Shown in pieces: positions 1 to 11,004 of a stretch of 64,000 bases of DNA. The notes beneath the pieces are model-generated. The model was not told the origin of the DNA. It worked only from the letters and a program-made list of their open reading frames with translations, and searched no databases. The stretch lies in contig CM076195.1 in assembly GCA_038277395.1 (NCBI GenBank), positions 18,314,327 through 18,378,326 of the forward strand, read 5' to 3'. The translations under genes and the position numbers were made by a program. The stretch is from Dryocosmus kuriphilus (Eukaryota; Arthropoda; Insecta; Hymenoptera; Cynipidae). Numbering within the stretch: position 1 is the first letter of the stretch; every line of letters begins with the position of its first letter.

Positions 1-485
1 TTAATTTTAATAGCGTTTTCTTGATTAAAACAAAAACCGTTCATTTTATCAAAAAACGGTTAAGACAAAATTTGTAGATTTTTTTGAGGTGAACAATTTT
101 ACTTTCTTACATTTTTTTTGTATCTCTCATAGTTTAGCCGGAAAATGGATTTTTTGATTTGTGAAAACCGTTTTTGATGGATAAAACCATAACCGTTGGT
201 CAAAAACCGCTGGTTAACGATCTCGTCCTTTCTTTTTACCCCTTAAAGCAGTGTACCAAAGCGCACTCCAATCCGATTAGTCCTTCGAAAGTTATTGCGA
301 CCACAGACGACGACAACGACAACGACGACGACAACAGACAGACAGACACGGTCGTAAAAACCGTTTTTTCTGACTCAGGGGGTCTCAAAACGTGGAAATT
401 TCATGAAATCCGCGAAAGTCAAATTTTACATAAATCTAATACCTTCTCTGATGAGAATGTAAAAACTGAAATTATTGAATTAAAT
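1..485 (-). repeat. Dispersed hairpin-rich repeat, copy 1 (truncated by window start)
   Basis: This is the reverse-orientation relative of the segments at 11090-12495, 14175-14520 and 15002-16283. Its right edge reads GATGAGAATGTAAAAA (about 450-466), the complement of the TTTTTACATTCTCATC that opens the plus-strand copies. It holds a GTC/GTT-type hexamer array (as GAC/AAC, about 306-345), a CAGACAGACAGAC stretch, and A/T-rich units containing an 'AAAACGGTT' phrase. A long reading frame (174-491) translates the hexamers as Asp/Asn runs. It starts at TTG and follows the repeat, so I do not regard it as a gene. The GC-rich hairpin end of the element would lie before base 1. Confidence 0.8.
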
Positions 486-1021
486 CCTTAAAAATTAAAC
501 AATTTTATGAGTAGTGTTTGAAATTGAACAACCTCTATTTAGAAGTGCTCATAAAACCGTAAAATTTTGAATTGAAATTGTAGCCAAAGAATTTGAAAAT
601 GAACTCCGAAATATTATATGCGCTCCTATGTTCTTGGGATTATTTTAACATTATTAATTTAAAATTACTTATTATAACTTTCGGAAATGCTATGTTTATA
701 TTGTGACGTTAAGCATCAAACTTTCCTAACCTTAAAAAAGCTTTGCTCCTGTTTTACCGTTAAATGTTAAGAGAAACGAGAAAACCAGCGCTGACCTTCG
801 TAGTACAGTGAGGGTGTACCACCTACATAGAACAGAAAAAGTGATAACCTAAATATATCATTCCCTCACTCTGACACCCCGAACCGCAACTACCTTTATA
901 ATATCATTAGTTAGGGCTAGTTTTTGTTTCAAGGTTGGTTATGTTACATCTAATAATAATTGTGCGACTGCACAATCACTATCTTCCTATGCATATTACG
1001 TTATGTAATAAATTCGGGACG
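486..1021. other. Unassigned A/T-rich spacer
   Basis: I find no convincing coding frame, RNA gene or named repeat here. There is a moderately GC-rich patch around 780-900, but neither strand gives a recognisable protein. Confidence 0.5.
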
Positions 1022-1029
1022 TAAATGAC

Positions 1030-1581
1030 GGTAAAAGTCTAGTTTAGGCACTTTTAACAAAAATGTTTTTTTTTCAACTTTTGCAAAAATCGGTTGATTA
1101 TCACGTATAAATAAATTAGAAAGTGGCGGAAAGCGGGATTTTGAATAATTTGTTTATCAAAAGTGTTACTTTTCCTTCTTACTTAACCTCTGTGCGTTTG
1201 ACAGCCACTGGTCGGAGCGTGATCAGAACTCCTCCCAACATCCCCCGACCCCTTTTCCAGCTGGTTTTCTCCCTTTCTGACTGACCTCCATGGTGGTTCA
1301 TCTTTAATGAACTTTGTTCCGCATCACCATGGAGGTCAGTGAGAAAACCAGTTGGAAAAGGGGTCGGGGGTTGTTGGGTACTTCTCTGATCTGAGACACT
1401 TTTTTACCCGCCTTTTTTTTCGTAAGTCGGAAAAGTAACCTTTTTCATAAACAAATTATTCGAAATACCGCTTTCCGCCACTTTCTAATTTATTTATATG
1501 TCATAACTCAATCGATTTTTGCAAAAGTTGAAAAAAAAAAAACATAATTTTTGGTAAAAGTGCCTAAACTAGACTTTTACC
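1030..1581. mobile_element. Long foldback/MITE-like DNA element with 8-bp target duplication
   Basis: The segment is an almost complete palindrome. The left arm (1030-1180) begins GGTAAAAGTCTAGTTTAGGC and the right arm (about 1428-1581) is its reverse complement. A second pair of inner arms surrounds CCATGGTG...CACCATGG near 1290-1335, so pairing runs nearly to the centre. The 8 bases TAAATGAC occur immediately outside both ends (1022-1029 and 1582-1589), as expected of a target-site duplication. It carries no transposase. Eight-base duplications are typical of hAT and P/Merlin-type elements, but the terminal bases do not let me assign a superfamily. Confidence 0.85.
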
Positions 1582-1683
1582 TAAATGACGTAGATAAATT
1601 AAGTCTAAACCCTCAGGTAATACACCTAAGATACATTAAGTGCACAACCCTGCCGAAATATCAAAATATAAAACTGAACTTAC

Positions 1684-2190
1684 CTAGAACGGATGTCTGG
1701 CCAGTTTCTTCGCTCGCAGTAGAATCGTTTTGACTTTTACGAACGATATCTTTTTCCACCGTGGATACACTAGGTTGTATATTTTCATCTCCTTTTTCAA
1801 CTTGGCTGTAGAAACATTTACCGTCTCTGTTTTCATCTTTCATATTTTTGTTTATAATCTTTTTTCTTGAGTCATTTCCAGCGTTTTCTACTAAATTAGA
1901 GCATTTTATATTGCGAATAGTTTCTCCCTTATCATCAATAATTACCCTAGAAAGAGCGTCAATTTCATTTTCAAAGGTAGATTCGCTACGACACGCCGAT
2001 TCAACTCCAATGACATCGCTAATATCTGTGACACTCGAAGATTCACTAATGCAGTTTTTGTTGTCACTCTTGAGTGAACCTACAATAAAAACATCGGTCG
2101 CTTCTGAAATAATGTTCAAGGATGGCTCTACCGCCTCACGAAATTCTTCGTCCTTCGACCAACTAGGCCCATTTCAGTAAAGTCAGACAT
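1684..2190 (-). pseudogene. Unrecognised host-like first exon with splice donor and one frame break
   Basis: On the minus strand a long open frame of about 165 codons ends at a consensus donor CTAG|GTAAGT (exon end 1684). The product is acidic and Ser/Asn-rich and looks disordered; I do not recognise it. An ATG at 2190-2188 in a neighbouring frame gives MSDFTE and then needs one base of shift near 2165-2170 to join the long frame. The apparent start is therefore separated from the body by a single-base indel, either a real lesion or a sequence error. The long frame itself has only a TTG where a start would be called. The downstream intron runs toward the foldback element at 1030-1581. No second exon is identifiable. 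Confidence 0.45.
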
Positions 2191-3068
2191 TGTTTGAATA
2201 TATTTTCTTTTATAAAAAAACTATATCAGTCGGTCACCTTGAAAATCCTTCATATACAATCAGATTAACACCATATTAAGCTTTAAGAATCCTTAATGGA
2301 ATTGTATTTGTTCAATCGTGCAATAAACATTAATTTATCCTTATTATTCACTGCATACTCGTCTTCGGAAATACTTGATTAAGATTCAGAACTTTTTTCA
2401 CCATCAAACTTCTATGTATAATTTTCCCTCAAAAGAACGTAACCATTAAGAACTCATCAACAAATATTGCGAAAAATGCAAGTTCACGAAAAAAAAACAG
2501 TGATACTGGTGCTATACAAGCACTCTCCCCCAAGCACACTTCAGGTGCTATCACACGTCTCCATTCTAGGGAAGGGAGAATCGGCGGTTCCTATTCTTTC
2601 GAAGAATCGATTCTTGGTGCCTCAGAATCGAGTTTCTGGAATCTAGGTTGGTTGAACTGTGGGAAATCGATTCTTCGAGCTCACCTAAAAATCCAACCTT
2701 CTGTCAAAAACAGGGAGAGGACCGCGAACACCTAGCAACTGTCAACTAACTGCTGCATTGCTAGTTGTCTCCTTTTAACTTCTACCTATGCCCTAATCAT
2801 GGCCAGCCCGATCCGACTCCTGGCCGTAGCGTAGAATAACTCTGGAGGATATATGCCTACTACTTGAGTAGTACAGAAATCCAACTAGTGGCGGCGCAGT
2901 TGCTTTTCGGCCCGGTATTTACATTAGCTGTCATAGGATAACCACACAAATTTATTTTTATTATGGTTAATTTGTGTTTATTTATGATTGTGTATATAAA
3001 AATGAACATAATTAAATATTAATAATACTATTAATTGATTTAAAATTCCGCGGTATAAAGGACATAGG
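2191..3068. other. Spacer with ATCGATTCTT palindromes
   Basis: I see no gene. The patch at about 2570-2690 repeats the words GAATCGATTCTT and AATCGATTCTTCG, including the palindrome AAGAATCGATTCTT, which suggests a decayed inverted-repeat element. A more GC-rich patch follows at 2780-2930. The rest is A/T-rich. Confidence 0.4.
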
Positions 3069-3317
3069 TGCATAGTACCGTTTTGTAATTCGGGGTATGA
3101 CTCGAATTCTGAAAAATTTCATCGTTTTTCCGTTCCATTTGAGGAAAAACGTTTATTACAGTGGGCAAAAGCGATTTCGCGAAAAGAATTTGTTTTAAAA
3201 AGTGGAATGGTTGTTTGTGATAAACATTTTTTGCCAGAAGAGATCATTTGGAAACGTGAAGTGAAGGATCCTGCTGGTAACGTCATGTCATCGGTATATA
3301 TTGTTTACGTTTGGTAA
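3069..3317 (+). pseudogene. THAP-type C2CH zinc-finger exon (P-element/THAP family)
   Basis: This frame of about 75 codons shows the THAP signature. It begins Cys-x4-Cys (CIVPFC), has FHRFS with a nearby Pro, a conserved Trp (LLQWAKAIS), and then Cys-x2-His-Phe (CDKHF). The spacing is C-x4-C-x43-C-x2-H, which fits the family. THAP domains bind DNA and are found in host regulators and at the N terminus of P-element-type transposases. There is no ATG just upstream; the sequence before the first Cys ends CATAG|G, so this could be an internal exon. A GT at 3294 could be a donor; otherwise the frame stops at 3315-3317. No transposase body is visible nearby. Confidence 0.7.
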
Positions 3318-3565
3318 AGTTTATTTTACATAGCTTATATTTTAAAAACAATGCACTAAATTTAAACAAAATAAATTTAGAAGATTTTTATTTAAAAAAC
3401 CTTTTTTGGAGTAAGAAGATTCGAAATTTTTAACGTAAAATATTATAAAATTTTAATGGAATAAAAACGACGAATTCCAGACTTGTTAAAATTTCAAACT
3501 TGATAACGTTTCGATACCGAACAGGTATCCTCATTAGATCTAATCAATATAAAAATTAAAATTTA

Positions 3566-3855
3566 AAAGGCCATAATAATAAACTTGAACTTTCGAGCGT
3601 CAATATTAATTATTTTTAAAATCAATCTGAAATTTTGGAGGTTAGGGTTATAATTTTGAAAAGATAAAAGTAGAAGTGGTGTTGCGAACGAAATGATTGC
3701 TAAATTAATTATGTCAAATTTTCAAATAATAAAGAATTGTTCGCTGGAACAAAAGCAGAAGTTTTTGCTCCAACGAACAATCCCATGCTCAAAAATATAC
3801 TTAAAAAATAATTACCATTGACGCTCGAATGTTCAAGTTTATTATCATGGCTTTT
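3566..3855. mobile_element. Small inverted-repeat (MITE-like) element
   Basis: Two ~50-bp arms are reverse complements with few mismatches. The left arm is at 3566-3617 (GCCATAATAATAAACTTGAA...GAGCGTCAAT) and the right arm at 3803-3855 (ATTGACGCTCGAAT...TTATTATCATGGC). The core also shows shorter inverted words (TTGTTCGCTGGAAC / GCTCCAACGAACAA near 3740-3780). It has no coding capacity. Flanks are too A/T-rich to define a target duplication. Confidence 0.65.
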
Positions 3856-4640
3856 ATTCCACCAATTTTTTTTAAAAGCTTAAAGTTGAACGAATGCATT
3901 AACTAGAATTAATTAATATCAGGCAGTAGGCAAATGTCAATATTGTTTAAAGTATTTCTTGTTTAGTTTAAAGAGAAAAATTTCGTAATTGAAGTTTTCA
4001 AGGAAGATAAAATATCAAAGTATATTTCATTTCAGACTTATATAACTTATATATAAAGTTATATAAATTATAATTATATTAATACACTTTATACTTTTAT
4101 TTATTTATTTAAATAAACGTTCATATATTTATATTTTATAAACGCATTTTCTCTGACCTTGCATTTTATTTATTTTAACCATTCTTTTTGGGTCTTTTAA
4201 ATATTTAAATTATTAAAAAATGATTTTAAATTGATTGATTTCATACCTCTATTTAAAAGTAAAAATACCGCTTTAAGATAATTCATTTTTTATTTCAATA
4301 ATATAATTTGAATTATATTTTAATTTTAATTACTTGGGTTGTTATTTTTAATTACTTGGGTTGTTATTTTTAATTATTATTGATAATAATACTTTTTATT
4401 GAATTATTATGAACCTTTGACACAATATATAGGAGCTATATTTGTATCTTTAAATTTTCGCCCTTTTTCTGTTACTTTGTTCTGTTTTTTTTTTTTTTAA
4501 CGAATAATTATGCATTCGTAAATTGTACCATAAAAGATTTTTGTTATTTTTATCAAAAAAGACCATTTTTTAAAAATATTTGTATAATAATCCCATAAGG
4601 AATAATGTTAAAGCCGGGCCGAAAAGCAGGGGCGCCGCCG
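3856..4640. other. A/T-rich spacer
   Basis: This stretch is very A/T-rich, with short direct repeats (TTACTTGGGTTGTTATTTTTAA occurs twice near 4330-4370) and an interrupted T run near 4490. I see no coding frame or RNA gene. Confidence 0.5.
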
Positions 4641-4712
4641 ACGGTTCATTTACGAACTACCCAACTGGTGGGCACATATTCGCCACATATAATTTGGAGT
4701 CGGATAGGGCTG

Positions 4713-5425
4713 ATCATGGCAGTGATGTCGATGTTGGCGCTTAGCCTTCTGCGCTTGCGTTGGGGTGACGCACTCTTTAGTCGCGTGTGTCGCAAAAAGC
4801 GCGCCAATTCAAAACGAGAATTAAATGCATTTTCTCAATTAAATATAAATAATTATTATAAATTGCACATAAGTATATAAAATTGCCAAACTTTTGATGT
4901 AGGGTAGGGGAAAAAGTAATGATTTTACAAAAAAATGTTCTTTTCCTTCTAAATAATTTTTTTACATTTTAGAAATATTGTTTATACTTTTCGATAGGGA
5001 ATTGAGTACAGGGATCAGGTTCACGAGACCTAGATATATTATTTTTAAAAATATAGTTCATTTTTAGAAATTCAAATTTAACTTCTTTTCTCTTTTTACT
5101 TAACTTAAATCGGACTTAATTTTTTTTATGGTCTAAAGGAAACTCCCCATTGCATTATATTTTCCTTGGTAAATTTGGTAACAGTTTGAGCGCCAATTTT
5201 TTCAATTTTGCAAGATATTCGAAACTCACCAAGCGTCATATGTTACATAGGCAACTCAAAGATATAAAATTCCGTAAGTCAGGGACTATCATCAGATCCC
5301 TTAGTGCGTAAGAATATACATATATCTGCCCATAGTTGCTTAGCACTAATGAGCGCGCTACCCCAACGTAAGCGCAGAAGGCTAAAGCGCGAATATTGAC
5401 ATCGCTGGTTCATGGCAGTAAGGTA
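4713..5425. repeat. Inverted repeat pair with ~0.55-kb spacer
   Basis: The left arm (about 4713-4790) carries GCGCTTAGCCTTCTGCGCTT followed by GCGTTGGGGT. The right arm (about 5345-5425) holds the reverse complement, including ACCCCAACG and AAGCGCAGAAGGCTAAAGCG. The words TCATGGCAG and GATGTC extend the match outward. Pairing covers about 70 bp with mismatches. The open frame at 4605-4880 crosses the left arm and is not a gene in my view. The spacer is A/T-rich and non-coding. Confidence 0.55.
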
Positions 5426-5914
5426 TGGCTGTAAACTTGATGTCAATTTAGTATACTGCGAAGCCGTTATTTTATAGGTAGCTATACTGGTCAGTGTTTA
5501 AAGCGGAACGTAGTTTAGTATACTGGCACCCCAACAGTGGCGCCGTTTTCAGATCAAAATAAATTTGTGAAAATTGCTCCGTTCAACATTGTTTAAATAT
5601 CGTTATAACTAAATATTTGATGTTCAACTTAGTTATCAATTGAATTAATCTCATAATAAAAGTAAGTATACATTTTGTCGTAAAAAAAATGTTACATATT
5701 TTTCAATTCGCTGAACACTTAAAAACGTTATAAACCAGTTGCGCACGGTAAACATGTGATCAAAGCACTGCGAGTGCCTTACCTCGAAATTGCCAGTACT
5801 CACAGTACAAAAATGGCGGCGACATGACGTCTTGAATTTCCCTAGGGTACTGTGGCAGTGTGCTGGCAGTTCATAACGGAACGAATTTTTCACCAGAGTA
5901 CTGATCAGTGCTCG

Positions 5915-6025
5915 CAGTTTTCACGTCCTGGCCTGGGCCCTCTGGTTTTAGGTAATGGAACTGCTGAAAATGTTGGCTATCCCGAATTTGATGAAATAGT
6001 TGAAGAGATGATTCTTGTTAACTAG
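5915..6025 (+). other. Possible terminal coding exon, unrecognised
   Basis: An open frame ends in ...EFDEIVEEMILVN followed by TAG at 6023-6025, and an AATAAA sits 64 bases downstream (6089-6094). A candidate acceptor, GGTTTTAG, lies inside the frame. Codon-like composition and a polyadenylation signal make a 3'-terminal exon plausible, but the peptide is too short for me to recognise and I cannot join it to any upstream exon. It could be chance. Confidence 0.2.
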
Positions 6026-7269
6026 GAGTCCGTCGCTGCCATGGAACGTTGAAACGTTATCCTGGAATTCTGATCGGGTTTTTACAAAATAAATGTAACA
6101 AGAGTTTCACAAATCAATTCTTTTATTCACTTTTATTCGGTAGTTCTGTTTATTTTGGTCACGCACTCTCACAATATGAATTTTAAAAAATCGTTCGAAC
6201 CGTTCGATTGCTTTCGCAATGCCTTCCGAATCTTATCTGACCTCATTATTCCCTGGGCTTCCCTTTATATCTTTGCTCCTTCAGCGTAAGGTCAAGCGGT
6301 CACCCCTAGAGTGATATTTTTAGACTCGTACACGTGCAGGAATTCGCTTAAAATATTTTCCCACACATAAATCTAAGCTATCTACTGTCAAAATCACACG
6401 TTTTGAGGAGATAAAAATAGAACTTAATTGGTCCTACATTCCTTTCCCACGCCCTTGAGGCTAAAATTTGAAGTCTATTTTGAAGTGTTCCTACAAGATC
6501 ATTCGAGAATCACGAGGCACGTGCGAGATTACGTCTTTTTCCCATGCTCCTTGACCCTCGCACGCTCTTAAAATAGTATTTTTATAGACTTGTTTTGACA
6601 TGAGGATGACATCTTACCAACTGTAATGCCAAAACGATCGATGGTCACCAGTCGTTTGTACAGGTAAATGAGACACTTTATGTTTGAATTATGATAAATA
6701 CATTTTCAATCTGCCATATCTTTCAACAGGTTAATTTTAAATGATAAACTTTTGAGCCTTTTGAATTCGCAAAGCGTAACATAACCTATATGATGATCAG
6801 AAAATAATCTTCAAAATTGACAAATCTTCATAAAAAGAGAATAATGCTAATTATATATTCATATTATTAATTTCGAGCTTGTTATTCTTTGCAATACTGT
6901 TTTTTTAAGTTTTTGTATGCGTTATAACGTAAAAAATGTTATGGACCTAGCCATTTTTAAGTCTTTGTATCAACTTCAAACTTTATTTACTTTCTGCAAT
7001 TACAATTTGAAAACCCATACGATTGTAAGTTAGAAAGAAACTTTAACTTCTTAAATATTGTTTATCAGTATTTTATTCTTCTAATATACGTATAACGTTT
7101 TATCTACTTTTCTTTGTTAAAAAAAGTATTTCAAATTGGAATTGTTTTTTAAACTTTTACTATGTATCCTAAAGAAGTACATTTTCGAAATTTTATTCGA
7201 GGCCCGCACGGTCGCTATATATAATACTTTTCATATTTAGAGAATTGTTTCTACTATTTTTGTTCACAG
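6026..7269. other. Non-coding spacer before TNPO3 fragment
   Basis: I see no protein-like frame. The last ~25 bases (TTTCTACTATTTTTGTTCACAG) form a good 3' splice site for the exon that starts at 7270, so the end of this stretch is probably a retained intron of the duplicated gene. Confidence 0.45.
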
Positions 7270-7530
7270 GAGTTGCGAAAATACTGTCGAGACTCCCTCA
7301 GGAAAAAATCGACCGTTCGATGAAGGAACTCTGCTGGTTCCAGGTGAGGCCGTTGTGTGAACTTATGAAAAATGGAGCGATTTCAGTTTGACAGAGGTAC
7401 AAAGACTGATCCTGTGATATTTCTTGACAGACTAGCAGCTATCCTTGGAAACACAAATCCTCAAACAGACGCAGTGTCGAGAAACTTGGGTATGTGGGAA
7501 GCATTCATTGTTTGGTTCTGTCCATAAACG
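7270..7530 (+). pseudogene. TNPO3-like: Transportin-3 (TNPO3/Tnpo-SR) exon fragment, central region
   Basis: After a polypyrimidine tract and CAG (7267-7269) the frame reads ...AKILSRLPQEKIDRSMKELC..., then VRPLCELM. After a stop (TGA 7389-7391) and a +1 shift it continues as TDPVIFLDRLAAILGNTNP. This matches, in order, the part of Transportin-3 where intact proteins have a RLP-x-KI helix, an ELC segment and the DPxxxLDRLAxIxxxTNP motif. TNPO3 is an importin-beta family receptor that carries SR splicing factors into the nucleus, built of HEAT repeats. The retained acceptor indicates a genomic rather than a processed copy. The stop and frameshift make it a pseudogene fragment. Assignment to TNPO3 rather than its relative importin-13 is by remembered motif similarity. 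Confidence 0.7.
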
Positions 7531-7944
7531 TTTCGAAAATCAAAGAAGGCGTCAAAAACATTTCTGAAGAAGGTGTCAGAAATTATTGAAAGTAGAAATT
7601 TCGAACCAACAATTGCTATGTGTTCTAAAATTACTTTATATTCTTTGAAACGTAAGTTTGATCTTTGATATTTGAAAAATATTGTTTGGTATCTTCTCTT
7701 TAAAAACTGTCTGTCATTAACATTTGGAAAGTTTTCTATGAATTTTGTATTTTATTCATACTCACTATTTTGCCCATTATTTCGAAATGGAAATTTCGAA
7801 ATTATTTCATCTGCAAAAACTGGTACTAATTTTGAAAATATTCTTGCAGATTTTTAAAATAGCAGTTGTTTCTGGAATCCCCGAGTTCTACAGTCGACGC
7901 TCATGCTTGTGGGGAGAGCAGCTCAAGGGAGAAATCCTCAAATA

Positions 7945-8071
7945 GACGCAGTGTCGGGACTCTTTTGTATGTTGGAGGCATTAATTGGACCCATTTTCAC
8001 GATACTTCAAGATGCAGACGGGTTAAAAAATGACCTGTCCCCGTAGAAGATCTCTTTCGCTTATGTGCGAG
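7945..8071 (+). pseudogene. TNPO3-like: Transportin-3 C-terminal exon fragment (tandem unit 1)
   Basis: The frame reads LFCMLEALIGPIFTILQ, then DADGLKND, and after one base of shift VEDLFRLCAR, ending at a donor G|GTAACT (8072). Intact TNPO3 has the same series: a LL-xML-xAL helix, a GLxNHPDTV turn, then VDDLFRLxxR. The DLFRLCAR tail with its donor is the strongest local signal. The frameshift near 8035-8045 inactivates it. It lies downstream of the 7270-7530 fragment in the same order as in the protein, so both probably came from one duplicated genomic segment. Confidence 0.7.
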
Positions 8072-8751
8072 GTAACTTTCCATTTTAGAATTTAATTTTT
8101 ATGAGGATCACAGAATTATTGATAGAATTTTAATTTCTTTTTCGTGCACGAAAGTTGGTTCTGCTGATAACCAATGTACAACGGTTCTACAGCGGTGCCA
8201 AATTAGCTGCTTCATTACTATTACAATCTTAATTTCGCTTTGAAGCTCATTCTCGAGCATATTTCTATATGGTGAACTAAAATTAAATATTCAGAAAGAA
8301 TTCATAATTAAATATCTTTTAAATTCAAGGTATTGAAAAATAAGCTTTATTCAAAATTACAAGAGTTCGAAATTGAAATGAAATCTAAATTATTGAAAGT
8401 AGAAATTTCGAACCAACAATTGCTATGTGTTCTAAAGTTACTTTATATTCTTTGAAACGTAAGTTTGATCTTTGATATTTGAAAAATATTGTTTGGTATC
8501 TTCTCTTTAAAAACTGTCTGTCATTAACATTTGGAAAGTTTTCTATGAATTTTGTATTTTATTTCATACTCACTATTTTGTCCATTATTTCGAAATGGAA
8601 ATTTCGAAATTATTTCGTCTGCAAAAACTGGTTCTAATTTTGAAAATATTCTCTTGTAGGTTTTTAAAATAGCAGCTGTTTCTGGAATCCCCGAGTTCTA
8701 CAGTCGACGCTCATGCTTGTGGGGAGAGCAGCTCAAGGGACTTTTTGGTCA

Positions 8752-8884
8752 AATAGACGCAGTGTCGAAAGACTTTTTTTATGCGTTTTAAAGTTTTTCT
8801 AAAGACCCATTTTACGAGTACTTCAAGTGCTTACCGTAAAAAATACTCTGTCCCCGTAGAAGATCTCTTTCGCTTATGTGCGAG
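8752..8884 (+). pseudogene. TNPO3-like: Transportin-3 C-terminal exon fragment (tandem unit 2)
   Basis: This is the unit-2 counterpart of 7945-8071. GACGCAGTGTCG and the block CCCCGTAGAAGATCTCTTTC through GCGAG|GTAACT are unchanged. The middle is badly decayed (a T run, several indels), so only the EDLFRLCAR end reads cleanly. Preservation of the donor and its exon edge while the middle decays may be chance or recent conversion between units. Confidence 0.6.
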
Positions 8885-9560
8885 GTAACTTTACCAATTT
8901 TTGAACTTCAATTTTTAGGGTTCACAGAATTTTTGATAAAAATTTAATTTTACTTTTTCGTGCAAACTAAAAACTTGTTCTTTTGTAACCAATTACAGAC
9001 TTAAAAATGGTAGCCAAATTAGCCGCTTCATTTACTATTACAATCTTAATTTTAGCTTTGCAACATCATTTTCAGCTATACTCATATTTTGAACTAAAAT
9101 TAAATCCATTCAGAAAGAATCGTCGCATAATTAAATGACTTTTAAAGCAAGGTAATTGTAACTAATTCAAAATTACAAGAGTGGGTAATTCCTGATATAT
9201 GATCAAATTATTGAAAGTAAAAATATCCACCTATACGAGAAGATAAAATTAGTTTCATCCAGTTTGAAACGTAAGTTTGAAAGCGGCATTTTTAAAAATA
9301 TTGTTTGGTATACAAATAACAATATTACATTGCCATTTGGAAACCATACAATTGAATTTTGCAAATTTGAAATTCCCGCCGTCGCGTGCGACTTTGCCAA
9401 CAGCATTTTGGCAGCCGTGGTTGGCGAAACGAGCTTCGATCTGCCTGTCAATACTGAAAATATTCCCACGTTTTTCATAAAAATAGCATTGTATTTTGGA
9501 ATCGATTTTCTACATGGAGTATGGTTGTTGGGAGAGCAAAGGGACTTTTTGCGCTAAAAA

Positions 9561-11003
9561 GAAAAATTGTTGCCGCGAATTTTATAGTTTTCAAGTGTCT
9601 TCCAGTCTTTCTAAATAATCATTTATAGATTTTAAGTACTACTCTGGTATTGATACTCCTTAACCATTGGAACTCTTTCTCTACTTCCCCTCATTTCAAC
9701 ACTTTTGCATTATCGTATTTTAACTGCACAGATATTTTTACTTTTTTCGAAAAGCTGTATAGTAAGCGCACTCATAAACCGTGAACCCCTTCCGGGTTTT
9801 TAGAAATATTTTCGAAAAGTATGTCTTTAAAATACCCGTAAGTCGTAGATACGAAAGCAGATGTTTATTCAACAGAAATTTGAGCGACATCACATTTTTA
9901 ATCCTATTTTAATCGACACCTTTTCGTCGCATACAGCCTTAATTAATCGAATACACCAAAGGAAGTATACATTTAATATTTACTTACAAAGTAATCTGAT
10001 ATATATAACTATTGAAGTAAACATATATATATATAGAAGATATAATATATATATTTCTGCATTATATTTATTTTTATATTTACATATACCGTTACTCATA
10101 CCAGAGATTAGTAGGGAGATTGGCAGACTAATGGAATAAGAGAATGTGAAAAATTCGCGCTGATAAATGCGCCCTCTTGGTGGATGCCCCTAAGAGTTAC
10201 TTTAAAGGTGCACGTTGCGCGTCGGTAACTGATGAAAGTTGGAATTTCCAGAAATGATTTAGCATCGACTTAAGCAGTTACCATTAGCACAAACTGCAAA
10301 CCGCACAATTATTTACCACCAGAATATCAAATATTTAATACAAAATTCATGTCTATAAGTAATAATTGGTTTTCAATATTTATTATATATAATAATGATT
10401 ACATCGTATATGCACATTCAATTTATATGCATGCACTGTACATTATTTATGAATTATGTTGTTTTTTATTAAAATTTCATAATTAAAAAAGAGCGAAATA
10501 ATAATCATAGAAAATAGTTTGAAACATAAATTTCATTTACATATCCAGCAAATACAGGCATTAAATTGGGTATAATTATATTCAGAAAAATGACTCAAAA
10601 ACAAAAGAATAATTGTACTTTGCTGAAATTATTAAGTAAATATTTTAAATAATTAATAAAAGTAGTTTCTTGATTTATACTTTTTATTTTACGAAAAATT
10701 ACGCAATCCTTTTCAATTGCATATAATATACATATATATATATATATATATTTTTTTTTTAAATTGGCAAAACCATATTTTTATTTTCTTCCCAAAGTAT
10801 TATAGTATATATTTTTTTCAGACAATTATGTGTAAATAATGAAATAAAATAAGTTAAGGGGAGGCCAGTTAGTGTGTTTTTTGTTTCGATTCATAATTTC
10901 AGTAAAGAAAGATCATAGGAACTCAAACTAAATTTATGAAATTTCTGGGTCGCAATATTTACCCAATTTTGCGAAAAATGGCTCTAAAAAATATACCTCC
11001 AAC
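9561..11003. other. A/T-rich spacer with TA tracts
   Basis: No convincing gene. It holds TA-rich microsatellite patches (about 10020-10070 and 10725-10760) and the inverted-pair segment at 10104-10190 listed separately. Confidence 0.5.
10104..10190 (+). repeat. Segment inversely repeated at 24515-24590
   Basis: The word GAGATTAGTAGGGAGATTGG followed by CAGACTAATG occurs here and as its exact reverse complement at 24561-24590. Weaker matching continues to GAGGGCGC and CTTAGGGGCA on the other copy. The copies are 14.4 kb apart in opposite orientation. This is probably a dispersed element in two orientations. Confidence 0.6.
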
Positions 11004-11004
11004 T

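Larger units (their letters stand above)
7582..9560 (+). repeat. Tandem ~0.81-kb units carrying TNPO3 exon remnants
   Basis: The phrase ATTATTGAAAGTAGAAATTT begins units at 7582 and 8389 (807 bp apart), and a more diverged version starts at 9207 (818 bp later). Unit 1 (7582-8388) and unit 2 (8389-9206) align along their length. Unit 3 is partial (to about 9560) and carries a GC-richer replacement around 9370-9470. Each unit holds an A/T-rich 'intron', a TTTGAAAATATTCT..CAG/TAG acceptor-like site, a word GGAATCCCCGAGTTCTACAGT and, in units 1 and 2, the exon described separately. Confidence 0.85.

Noticed and set aside
174..491. 105-codon frame with Asp/Asn run, with relatives at 11202-11429 and 14952-15239
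   Set aside because: It begins at TTG and follows the hexamer array and repeat body. Similarity among copies is explained by DNA repeat identity, and lengths differ with the array.
1848..2180. 110-codon plus-strand frame
   Set aside because: Complement of the better-supported minus-strand exon with the donor at 1684.
4605..4880. 91-codon plus-strand frame
   Set aside because: It crosses an inverted-repeat arm and has no recognisable domain or start context.
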